Source of the DNA: Lachnospiraceae bacterium
Lineage (GTDB): Bacteria; Bacillota; Clostridia; Lachnospirales; Lachnospiraceae
Assembly: GCA_900753685.1 (NCBI GenBank)
Contig: CAAEAB010000014.1
Span: 1 to 5,462 of the forward strand
Reading direction: 5' to 3'
Length of the DNA stretch: 5,462 nucleotides
Shown piece after piece: positions 1 to 5,462 of the stretch. How positions within the stretch are numbered: the stretch's first letter is position 1; each line of letters opens with the position of its first letter. The notes beneath the pieces were generated by a model. The model did not search any database and had not been told where the DNA came from. It worked only from the letters and a program-made list of their open reading frames with translations. A program made the translations under genes and the position numbers.

Positions 1-179
1 GTTGCCGCTTTTACAGCGCCTACATCGCCGCGTACCATAACCGTTACAAGTCCGCCGCCGACATGAACCTTACCGATCAACGTAACGTTCGCTGCCTTTA
101 CCATTGCATCGGCCGCCTCAATTGCTCCAACTAAACCTTTTGTTTCAATCATTCCTAAAGCCTGTATAACATCTGCCAT
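1..179 (-). CDS. eutM: EutM-type hexameric microcompartment shell protein, N-terminal part (cut by window edge)
   Basis: I translated this reading frame by hand from ATG at 177-179; 59 complete codons are visible before the window ends. The protein starts [15 protein letters not shown] and continues through [27 protein letters not shown] and VKAA. This is the single BMC domain of the EutM/PduA/CcmK class, which forms the flat hexamers of microcompartment facets. The GGG at residues 41-43 is the central pore loop, and Lys28 in AMVKAA matches the conserved hexamer-edge lysine of the family. The protein has about four more residues at the N-terminus than enterobacterial EutM. Family members are usually 90-100 residues long, so roughly 35 residues lie outside the window. 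A strong ribosome binding site precedes it, 34 bases after the aldehyde dehydrogenase stop. Naming it eutM rather than another BMC-H paralogue relies on the operon context and the GGG pore. Confidence 0.9.
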   Translation of the reverse strand, partial: MADVIQALGMIETKGLVGAIEAADAMVKAANVTLIGKVHVGGGLVTVMVRGDVGAVKAA

Positions 180-187
180 AATAAATA

Positions 188-195
188 TCCTCCTT
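188..195 (-). promoter_or_regulatory. Ribosome binding site of the EutM-type shell gene
   Basis: On the minus strand this reads AAGGAGGA, a near-perfect Shine-Dalgarno sequence, with 8 bases between it and the ATG at 177-179. It is the strongest such site in the window, which fits the need for many copies of a hexameric shell protein. The surrounding 180-213 spacer is AT-rich and shows no hairpin resembling a terminator, so the gene is probably co-transcribed with the genes upstream. Confidence 0.85.
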
Positions 196-213
196 AAAAT
201 TCATTAAATATTA

Positions 214-1713
214 TTAACCTCTTAATTTTGCCAGCACCGCCCGGGTAATGGCTTCCACATCCTCCGCCGTCAATCCGGTGGTCGGCACGGCGCTTTCCGC
301 TGCATGACAGCAAGTTGTCTGCTCCGGTGACGGAACATTATATTTCTTCCGGATATCGGAAAGTTCAGTAACCCCACAGGCTACCCGACGGATATTGATG
401 AGATTCATCGGCGTAATATTATCCGATGTGGCACTGCCGCCGACAGCGCCGCAACCCAATGTCAATGCCGGAGCCAAGTTGGTCGTTCCGCCGACGCCGC
501 CTAAAGCCCCCGGAGTATTGACAAGCAACCGGGATACCGGTTTCTTTAAGGCAAACTCCCGGATAACGTCCGTATCCTGGGAATGTATCGTCATCGTATG
601 TCCGGCCCCTTCATTTTGAAGAATCTGAATACTCCGCTCGCAGGCTTCCTGCCAGCCTTCTTCAACGAAAAAGGCTAAAAGCGGACAAAGCTTTTCGCGG
701 GTATACGGATTTTTCTTAGATACCTCCGTCTGTCTGGACAAAAGCACTCTTGTCCCCGCAGGAATCTGGATTCCCGCCATATCCGCGATGGCCTGGGCTG
801 ATTTTCCGACAATCTTCGGATTCATCGTGCCGTTATCCCGAAGGATAAACCGCGCCACCTTCTCTGACTGGATTTCATCCATGAAATATCCGCCCTGACG
901 CTTCACCTCTTCCACAACTTGGGATTCAATGCACCGTTCCGTCACAATAGACTGCTCGGAAGCGCAAATCGTTCCGTTATCAAAGGTTTTACTGTCAAAT
1001 ATCCGGCGAACCGCCTCCGGTATATTGGCCGTCCGTTCAATAAAGGAAGGTCCGTTGCCGGGACCAACGCCGATGGCCGGATTTCCCGAGCTATAAGCGG
1101 CATGAACCATCGCTTCGCCGCCGGTGGCTAAAATCACACCGATATTCGGATCTTTCAAAAGGGCGTCCGTCGCCTCAATGGTTGTCAGGCGAATAACGCC
1201 AATTAGTCCCTCCGGCGCTCCAGCCCTTCTGGCCGCATCCTGAATCACATTGACCGTCTCTAAAATACAGTTCTTTGCTCCCGGATGCGGACTGATGACA
1301 ATGGCATTTCCTGCCTTTAATGCTATTAATGTTTTATACATGACCGTGGAGGTCGGGTTGGTGGAAGGAATCAACGCGGCGATAACGCCCATCGGAACAC
1401 CGACTTCCATAATTCCCTTCGCACCGTCCTCATGAATCACGCCAATGGTTTTCATATCCTTGATGGATTCATAGGTAATGGTACTTCCCAGAAGATTTTT
1501 CAGCACCTTGTCCTGCCAGACGCCAAATCCGGTCTCTTCGACCGCCATCTTCGCCAAAGGCTCCGCATTGGCGGCACAGGCTTCCGCAATGGCTTTGACA
1601 ATCTGGTCCACCTGACGCTGGTCAAAGGTTCCGAAAACTTCCTGGGCCTTTTTTGCATCTCGAATCAAATCCCGGACTTCCTGGATTGACTGCAAGTCCA
1701 TATCAAGTCCCAT
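214..1713 (-). CDS. eutE: CoA-acylating acetaldehyde dehydrogenase of the microcompartment (EutE role), C-terminal targeting tail
   Basis: This 499-residue enzyme should convert acetaldehyde, CoA and NAD+ to acetyl-CoA and NADH inside the microcompartment. The aldehyde dehydrogenase fold is clear: PSTNPTS (116-122), the SPHPGAK segment (141-147), the ATGGEAMV nucleotide-site region (196-203), GVGPGNGP (215-222), and the catalytic cysteine Cys250 in DNGTICASEQ. The segment around LAPALTLGCGAVGG (413-426) closely resembles the aldehyde dehydrogenase half of AdhE. Classical enterobacterial EutE is about 467 residues and begins with a targeting helix. Here the N-terminus enters the catalytic domain almost directly, and an extra tail follows it: a linker containing CCH, then GLTAEDVEAITRAVLAKLRG (480-499), an amphipathic helix of the encapsulation-peptide type. 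The first ATG is preferred because AAAGGAG lies 7 bases upstream; the ATG at Met5 would be 19 bases away. The acetaldehyde role is inferred from eut context; a related longer-chain aldehyde enzyme is less likely. Confidence 0.93.
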   Translation of the reverse strand: MGLDMDLQSIQEVRDLIRDAKKAQEVFGTFDQRQVDQIVKAIAEACAANAEPLAKMAVEETGFGVWQDKVLKNLLGSTITYESIKDMKTIGVIHEDGAKGIMEVGVPMGVIAALIPSTNPTSTVMYKTLIALKAGNAIVISPHPGAKNCILETVNVIQDAARRAGAPEGLIGVIRLTTIEATDALLKDPNIGVILATGGEAMVHAAYSSGNPAIGVGPGNGPSFIERTANIPEAVRRIFDSKTFDNGTICASEQSIVTERCIESQVVEEVKRQGGYFMDEIQSEKVARFILRDNGTMNPKIVGKSAQAIADMAGIQIPAGTRVLLSRQTEVSKKNPYTREKLCPLLAFFVEEGWQEACERSIQILQNEGAGHTMTIHSQDTDVIREFALKKPVSRLLVNTPGALGGVGGTTNLAPALTLGCGAVGGSATSDNITPMNLINIRRVACGVTELSDIRKKYNVPSPEQTTCCHAAESAVPTTGLTAEDVEAITRAVLAKLRG

Positions 1714-1720
1714 ATATATT

Positions 1721-1727
1721 CTCCTTT
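1721..1727 (-). promoter_or_regulatory. Ribosome binding site of the aldehyde dehydrogenase gene
   Basis: The minus strand reads AAAGGAG, followed by 7 bases and then the ATG at 1711-1713. This supports Met1 over the in-frame Met5 as the start. The site stands free of the eutL stop codon, unlike the sites of the three genes before it. Confidence 0.8.
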
Positions 1728-1742
1728 CCGGCTTATTTCATT

Positions 1743-2396
1743 TTAATATATCAACGGATGATCCGCAATATTATTCACAGCTTCCGCAAATGCTTCGCAG
1801 GCCGCCTTACATGCCGCCTGGTCTCCCGTAAGCAGTCCTCCGGCAAAGTTTGTCTCTGACGGCGGTCCGTAAAATACTTTCAGTTCCACCTGGGCCGCCT
1901 TTAAAGCCGCATCCAGACCAACCATCGCCTCCAGGGGCGGTGCGATCAGATAGGCCATGGCCGTCCCCTCCCGTACCCCCGCCGCTTCGGACAAATAAGT
2001 CCCTGTTCTGGAAATACAGTGGGCGAAGTAGACGATGGAATCATCATCATTCGCACTGTAAAAACAAGCATCCTGTTCAATGTACAAAATCGCCGCTTCC
2101 AGGCCGCTTCGCACCTCCGCCGGATTTCTTCCGGCCAGAATACCGATAAACTCTCCGGCCAGCTTTGTACTGGCGTTGGCCGCTCCCGCATACATACTCC
2201 GGGCATAGGCCACCCGGACCTCCGCCTTTTTTGTGGCTTCATCCATGGCCGCATAAGATACATCATCACAATCTGTCGTAATCAGGCCGAGACTCCGCTC
2301 ATCCTCCTGCAGCTTTAAAGCTTCCCGGAGCATCGGGTCCACATTCGGAATCATTTTAACACTGAGGACCGTCGTTTTTATCTTATCATGCTTCAT
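1743..2396 (-). CDS. eutL: EutL, trimeric tandem-BMC shell protein
   Basis: This 217-residue protein matches EutL closely in length (E. coli EutL is 219 residues) and in sequence. Recognisable blocks are RSLGLITTDCDDVSYAA (34-50), DEATKKA (52-58), MYAGAA (68-73), NPAEVRSGLEA (91-101), SRTGTYLSEAAG (129-140), AYLIAPPLEA (148-157) and LLTGDQAACKAACEAF (188-203). EutL has two circularly permuted BMC domains per chain and forms pseudohexameric trimers in the shell, with a gated central pore proposed to pass large molecules. Ligand-site residues described for clostridial EutL with ethanolamine bound appear to be present: Asp44-Asp45, Glu82 and Phe112, as I align them from memory. The start follows eutC by 11 bases with a GGGGG-type ribosome binding site 7 bases upstream. 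The identification is firm. Confidence 0.97.
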   Translation of the reverse strand: MKHDKIKTTVLSVKMIPNVDPMLREALKLQEDERSLGLITTDCDDVSYAAMDEATKKAEVRVAYARSMYAGAANASTKLAGEFIGILAGRNPAEVRSGLEAAILYIEQDACFYSANDDDSIVYFAHCISRTGTYLSEAAGVREGTAMAYLIAPPLEAMVGLDAALKAAQVELKVFYGPPSETNFAGGLLTGDQAACKAACEAFAEAVNNIADHPLIY

Positions 2397-2403
2397 GTGA
2401 CGT

Positions 2404-2409
2404 CCCCCT
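2404..2409 (-). promoter_or_regulatory. Ribosome binding site of eutL, overlapping the eutC stop
   Basis: The minus strand reads TAGGGGGACGTCACATG. AGGGGG is the likely Shine-Dalgarno sequence, 7 bases before the eutL ATG, and its first two bases are the last two of the eutC TAG stop (2408-2410). This arrangement favours coupling of eutL translation to the end of eutC translation. The pairing is weaker than AAGGAGG. Confidence 0.65.
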
Positions 2410-3361
2410 ATTTTTTTAGCTCCACACCGCTGGCCTTAGCTTCCAGGATTTTCTCAATCACATCCACAATGTAAGCTCCCGCTTCCACCGCTGGAATACC
2501 TCTGGAATGGATGTTGGAAACAACGGTCCGCCGGGCCTCCGGCATTCCCACCGTCGCTCTGTAAGCAATGTAGGCGCTCATACTTTCCGCCGTGGCCAGT
2601 CCCGGCCGCTCACCGAGCAGCACGCAGGTCACAGTGGCATTTAGGGCTTCCGAAATCTGGTCCATGGCCGCCACCCGGCCATTTTTTACAAAAAATGGAG
2701 TTCCGACTTTTAAGCCCCGGGCTTTCAAGCCATCCATAATAATCGGTAATATATTTTCAAGATTGGCTTCCACCGCCGTTGACGACAAACCGTCGGAAAC
2801 GTAAATCTGAACATCGATATCATGGACACATTTGGATTTTATCCTTTCCATCCCTTCCGGCGGAAAAACTCTTCCCAAATCCGGCCGGGTTAAAAACTGG
2901 GTTTTATCCGTACACCGGGTTTCGACAGTGAAAAGATTCAGCCCGTCCAAAAGCTCCGGACTCACATCCATAAAAACCGCATCCCTGGCCGCCGCATGAT
3001 CTGCCCTAAGGGTGAGCATCGTCCTGGTCTTTAATCTCGGCCCGCAGTTACCTACCCCGATTCGAGCCGGGGTCCGGGCCATCATCCGCTCCAGTCCTTC
3101 CCTGTCCTGTGCATGGTCCAACAATGGAATGGCTTTGACTTCCGGGGATGTAATGTCCACCAGGCCCTCCCCATTCGTCAGGCTGCTTTTTTCCGGAGAC
3201 ACCAAAGCTTTTTCCGTCATAAAGGAAGCATCCATCGGAAGGACCTCGGAAGCTTCCACCGGCCGATCCTTCGGCATTCTTGTTTCTTTCGGGGCCGGCG
3301 CCGGTTTCATGCTTTGAAGCACCGCTTCGGCGATGGCATCAATCTGACTTTGTGTTAACAT
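2408..3361 (-). CDS. eutC: EutC, ethanolamine ammonia-lyase small (light) subunit
   Basis: EutC pairs with EutB to form adenosylcobalamin-dependent ethanolamine ammonia-lyase, which releases acetaldehyde and ammonia; it helps bind the B12 cofactor. From the start used here it has 317 residues. Family blocks are RIGVGNCGPRLKTRTML (100-116), FLTRPDLGR (156-164), DVQIYVSDGLSSTAVEAN (183-200), LKVGTPFFVKNGRVAAMDQI (217-236), LLGERPGLATAESMSAY (248-264) and the ending VEAGAYIVDVIEKILEAKASG. Residues 1-18 form a helix (QIDAIAEAVLQSM) like the N-terminal 19 residues that target Salmonella EutC to the compartment, followed by a Pro/Ala-rich, probably flexible linker to about residue 95. Enterobacterial EutC is about 295 residues, so the linker is longer here. 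Another ATG lies at 3365-3367 and would add Met-Pro, but GGGGAGG abuts it with no spacing, while the ATG at 3359-3361 sits 6 bases away. Confidence 0.96.
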   Translation of the reverse strand: MLTQSQIDAIAEAVLQSMKPAPAPKETRMPKDRPVEASEVLPMDASFMTEKALVSPEKSSLTNGEGLVDITSPEVKAIPLLDHAQDREGLERMMARTPARIGVGNCGPRLKTRTMLTLRADHAAARDAVFMDVSPELLDGLNLFTVETRCTDKTQFLTRPDLGRVFPPEGMERIKSKCVHDIDVQIYVSDGLSSTAVEANLENILPIIMDGLKARGLKVGTPFFVKNGRVAAMDQISEALNATVTCVLLGERPGLATAESMSAYIAYRATVGMPEARRTVVSNIHSRGIPAVEAGAYIVDVIEKILEAKASGVELKK

Positions 3362-3367
3362 TGGCAT

Positions 3368-3374
3368 CCTCCCC
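3368..3374 (-). promoter_or_regulatory. Ribosome binding site of eutC; decides between two ATG codons
   Basis: The minus strand reads TAGGGGAGGATGCCAATG. The TAG is the eutB stop (3374-3376) and GGGGAGG is the Shine-Dalgarno sequence, sharing one G with the stop. The first ATG touches the site directly, which is too close for normal initiation. The second ATG is 6 bases downstream, a usual spacing, so translation probably begins there. Confidence 0.75.
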
Positions 3375-4744
3375 TATTTTCTGCTTAAGAATATGGTCGG
3401 ATCTCCGGCCCTATCGGTCAGATGTCCGTTTTCCATAATTCCCATCTTTTCCAACCAGAGCTCAAACTCTCTGATCGGACGTTTTCCTAAAGTTTCCCGT
3501 ACCGCATTGACATCATGATAGGCATTTGTCTGATAATTTAACATAATGTCGTCACTGCCCGGTACGCCTAATATGTAGTTCACACCGGACGCTCCTAAAA
3601 GCAGAGCGAGATTTTCTATATCATTCTGGTCTGCCTGCATATGATTCGTATAACAACAGTCACAGCCCATCGGCACGCCGGAAAGCTTGGCCATAAAATG
3701 GTCCTCCAGACCGGCCCTTATCACCTGCTTGCTGTCATAAAGATATTCCGGTCCGATGAAGCCGACCACCGTGTTGACCATAAACGGCGCGAATTCTCTT
3801 GCATAACCGTAACAGCGGGCTTCCATCGTTACCTGATCTGCTCCGAAATGGGCGTCCGAGGAAAGCTCTGAGCCCTGGCCCGTCTCAAAATACATCACAT
3901 TCGGCCCGACGGCAGTCCCCTGTTTTTTAAGGAGGGCTTTCGCCTCCCGAAGCGTGTCCGTCGTAAAACCAAAAGCCGCATTGCCTTTCTCACTGCCTGC
4001 AATGGACTGGAAAATCATATCGCAGGGCGCTCCCTGCTTCACCGCTTCAATCTGGGTCGTTACATGACCGAGAACACAAATCTGAGTCGGTATTTCAAAT
4101 TTATTTTTTACTTCATCGAATCGCCGCAAAACCTCAGCCAGACTGGATACTGTGTCATTTACCGGATTCAGGCCGATGAGAGCGTCGCCGCATCCATAGC
4201 TTAGGCCTTCAAACAAAGAAGCTGTAATCCCTTCCACATTATCCGTCGTATGATTCGGCTGCAATCTCGTCGCCATCGTCCCCCGAAGACCGATGGTCGT
4301 ATTACATCTGGCAGGAACCTGAATTTTCTGGGCCCCGTAAATCAAATCGAGATTCGTCATCAGCTTGGCGACCCCGGCCACCATCTCACTGGTCAGGGCG
4401 CGGGACATATCCCGAAGCTCACGCTCCGTCGTGGAGTAGCTTAAAATCCACTCCCGAAGATCGCTGACCGTCCAGTTTTTAATTTTACTATAAAATACTT
4501 CATTAATACTGTCCTGGTTTAACCGGGTCACATCATCTTCTTCATAAGGAACCGCCGGATTCTCTCTCAAATCCTTCAAAAGCATGTTGGAAAGGACTTC
4601 TTTGGCGGCAATCCGCTCCAAATCCGATGAGGCAGCCACCCCGGCTAAAATATCTCCGGACTTTTCTTCATTGGCCTTCGCCATGACTTCCTTCACCGAA
4701 TCAAAGGTGAAAATCTGTCCGCCTAATAATGTTTTGTACGCCAT
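3374..4744 (-). CDS. eutB: EutB, ethanolamine ammonia-lyase large (heavy) catalytic subunit
   Basis: This 456-residue protein is the catalytic TIM-barrel subunit of ethanolamine ammonia-lyase; E. coli EutB has 453 residues and the two align along their whole length. Residues described as contacting substrate or supporting radical catalysis in Salmonella/E. coli EutB fall at the same numbers: Arg160 in TRLQPN, Asn193 in GLNPV, Glu287 in FETGQGSELS, and Asp362 in MGCDCCYTNH. Other conserved blocks are KANEEKSGDILAGVAA (23-38), HVTTQIEAVKQGAP (227-240), FGADQVTMEAR (300-310), VGFIGPEYLYD (327-337), RAGLEDHFMAKLSG (343-356) and DDIMLNYQT. No key residue is missing, so the enzyme should be active given adenosylcobalamin. 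It lies 11 bases after eutA and 12 bases before the preferred eutC start, so the two subunits are made from adjacent genes. Confidence 0.99.
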   Translation of the reverse strand: MAYKTLLGGQIFTFDSVKEVMAKANEEKSGDILAGVAASSDLERIAAKEVLSNMLLKDLRENPAVPYEEDDVTRLNQDSINEVFYSKIKNWTVSDLREWILSYSTTERELRDMSRALTSEMVAGVAKLMTNLDLIYGAQKIQVPARCNTTIGLRGTMATRLQPNHTTDNVEGITASLFEGLSYGCGDALIGLNPVNDTVSSLAEVLRRFDEVKNKFEIPTQICVLGHVTTQIEAVKQGAPCDMIFQSIAGSEKGNAAFGFTTDTLREAKALLKKQGTAVGPNVMYFETGQGSELSSDAHFGADQVTMEARCYGYAREFAPFMVNTVVGFIGPEYLYDSKQVIRAGLEDHFMAKLSGVPMGCDCCYTNHMQADQNDIENLALLLGASGVNYILGVPGSDDIMLNYQTNAYHDVNAVRETLGKRPIREFELWLEKMGIMENGHLTDRAGDPTIFLSRK

Positions 4745-4750
4745 ACTGCA

Positions 4751-4757
4751 CCACCTT
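4751..4757 (-). promoter_or_regulatory. Ribosome binding site of eutB, overlapping the eutA stop
   Basis: The minus strand reads TAAGGTGGTGCAGTATG. AAGGTGG, one mismatch from AAGGAGG, lies 6 bases before the eutB ATG, and its AA belongs to the eutA TAA stop (4756-4758). The eutA stop and the eutB ribosome site are therefore merged, as at the eutB/eutC and eutC/eutL junctions. Confidence 0.7.
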
Positions 4758-5462
4758 ATCCAAATATCAAGGTTTTAACCACCACCGGAATGACCAAGCC
4801 ATCCACCAGGGGCTTCCCCATATCTACAAAATCATTCTGATCCACCTGGACCGAATCAATACAGATTACATCCCTCGGATGCTTTGTCGAGAGCTGCATC
4901 ATCATCTGTCCCAAAGCCTTTGCCATATCGCATTCAAGGACAACTAACATCGGCTGGCCTTCTGGCAAAAGGGCATCCAGCGCGCTCACCAGGCTGGCAG
5001 ACAATCGCTTGATCTCCATATAAGTAGGGTTTGGCTTTCCCTTCATCGCCAAAATGAGCTGCTTCGAATCGCTCTGGCTCTGCATCCACCGAAGCTTTTC
5101 CGTCAGACCTTCCGTCTGCCCCAAAAAGCAGGCCTGCTGCTCCACAGCATTTAATTTCAGGACCGGAATATTTTTCAGCGGAAAAACATCCCGGTTATAT
5201 GTAATCGTACTTCCAGACACCGAGGTCGTATAGCTGCCTGCCCCGACCACCGTCGCCCGTATCGTTTCTTTCGCTTCAATGACCTGGAAATCAGAAAACA
5301 AACGGCTGGCCCGTATCGCCTCGCCGAGAATGACACCCATATCCCCGTACCGCATCCAGGAACCATCCGTCGGATGATAAATACAGTCCGCCACGCCACC
5401 GGAAAAACAAAGCGCCCGAATCGGTTTGTGAAACTCAAATTGTGAACTTCCCGGTGTTGTGA
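4756..5462 (-). CDS. eutA: EutA, ethanolamine ammonia-lyase reactivating factor, C-terminal half (cut by window edge)
   Basis: EutA is the ATP-dependent reactivase that frees damaged cobalamin from inactivated EutBC so that fresh adenosylcobalamin can bind. The reading frame stays open from the stop at 4756-4758 to the window edge, giving about 234 visible codons; EutA is normally about 470 residues, so the N-terminal half with the first phosphate-binding elements is outside. The first visible residues are TTPGSSQFEFHKPIRALCFS, running into GGVADCIYHP, then RYGDMGVILGEAI; FSGGVA is a conserved EutA block, probably a nucleotide-site loop of an actin/Hsp70-like fold. The C-terminus, IDSVQVDQNDFVDMGKPLVDG followed by VIPVVVKTLIFG, is the typical EutA ending. 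A GTG at 5392-5394 could be mistaken for a start, but it encodes the Val of the conserved GGVA block and is internal. The gene directly precedes eutB, the subunit of its client enzyme. Confidence 0.95.
   Translation of the reverse strand, partial: TTPGSSQFEFHKPIRALCFSGGVADCIYHPTDGSWMRYGDMGVILGEAIRASRLFSDFQVIEAKETIRATVVGAGSYTTSVSGSTITYNRDVFPLKNIPVLKLNAVEQQACFLGQTEGLTEKLRWMQSQSDSKQLILAMKGKPNPTYMEIKRLSASLVSALDALLPEGQPMLVVLECDMAKALGQMMMQLSTKHPRDVICIDSVQVDQNDFVDMGKPLVDGLVIPVVVKTLIFG

Noticed and set aside
180..213. Possible terminator or antitermination hairpin between the aldehyde dehydrogenase and EutM genes
   Set aside because: The spacer is AT-rich, has no GC stem followed by a T run, and is too short for the paired hairpins bound by EutV-type antiterminators. 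Only the ribosome binding site is supported.
1714..1742. Possible internal promoter between eutL and the aldehyde dehydrogenase gene
   Set aside because: The 29-base spacer holds the ribosome binding site and an ATATAT stretch but no convincing pair of -35 and -10 boxes.
1946..2269. Minus-strand open frame of 107 codons inside eutL
   Set aside because: It lies wholly within the well-supported eutL frame, is rich in Arg, Met, Pro and Trp as expected of an out-of-frame reading, and has no ribosome binding site of note.
3290..3307. GC-rich palindrome around GGCCGGCGCC in eutC
   Set aside because: It lies within the Ala-Pro linker codons of EutC and is explained by repeated GCC/CCG codons, with no second copy or T run to suggest a regulatory role.
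395..4947. Numerous plus-strand open frames of 60-100 codons
   Set aside because: All are antisense to well-identified eut genes and have no family resemblance. They arise because the codon use of the real genes leaves few stops on the opposite strand.
5392..5394. GTG that could be taken as the start of a 212-residue gene
   Set aside because: The frame stays open upstream to the window edge, and the codon encodes the Val of the conserved EutA block FSGGVA. It is an internal codon of a truncated eutA.
5175..5438. Second minus-strand open frame of 87 codons inside eutA
   Set aside because: It overlaps eutA in another frame, its composition looks random, and it resembles no family I recognise. 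It is a shadow frame.

Overview
The window is a stretch of an ethanolamine-utilisation (eut) operon that builds a bacterial microcompartment. All genes lie on the minus strand, so transcription runs from position 5462 towards 1 in the order eutA (3' part), eutB, eutC, eutL, an acetylating aldehyde dehydrogenase (eutE role), and a eutM-type shell gene (5' part). Both end genes are cut by the window edges. I see no RNA gene, mobile element, CRISPR array, promoter or terminator, and no non-coding stretch longer than 34 bases.

The gene order, Shine-Dalgarno sites of the AAGGAGG type, and protein sequences that resemble enterobacterial Eut proteins while clearly differing from them suggest an anaerobic Firmicute, probably a clostridial or Lachnospiraceae-like gut or acetogenic organism of middling GC content. 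The species cannot be named from this sequence.

Layout by coordinate: 1-179 partial hexameric shell protein EutM; 214-1713 aldehyde dehydrogenase; 1743-2396 trimeric shell protein EutL; 2408-3361 (or 3367) EutC small subunit; 3374-4744 EutB large subunit; 4756-5462 C-terminal half of the reactivase EutA.

The genes form one pathway. EutBC, a coenzyme B12 enzyme, splits ethanolamine into acetaldehyde and ammonia. EutA restores EutBC when its cofactor is damaged. The aldehyde dehydrogenase turns acetaldehyde into acetyl-CoA inside the compartment, and EutL and EutM form part of the protein shell that holds the volatile aldehyde. Two cargo proteins carry look-alike amphipathic tails, EutC at its N-terminus and the dehydrogenase at its C-terminus. 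These are probably the shell-targeting peptides.

This is a known type of system, not a new one. The points worth a second look are the placement and type of the aldehyde dehydrogenase tail, stop codons merged with ribosome binding sites at three junctions, and a EutC start that is probably six bases downstream of the first ATG.
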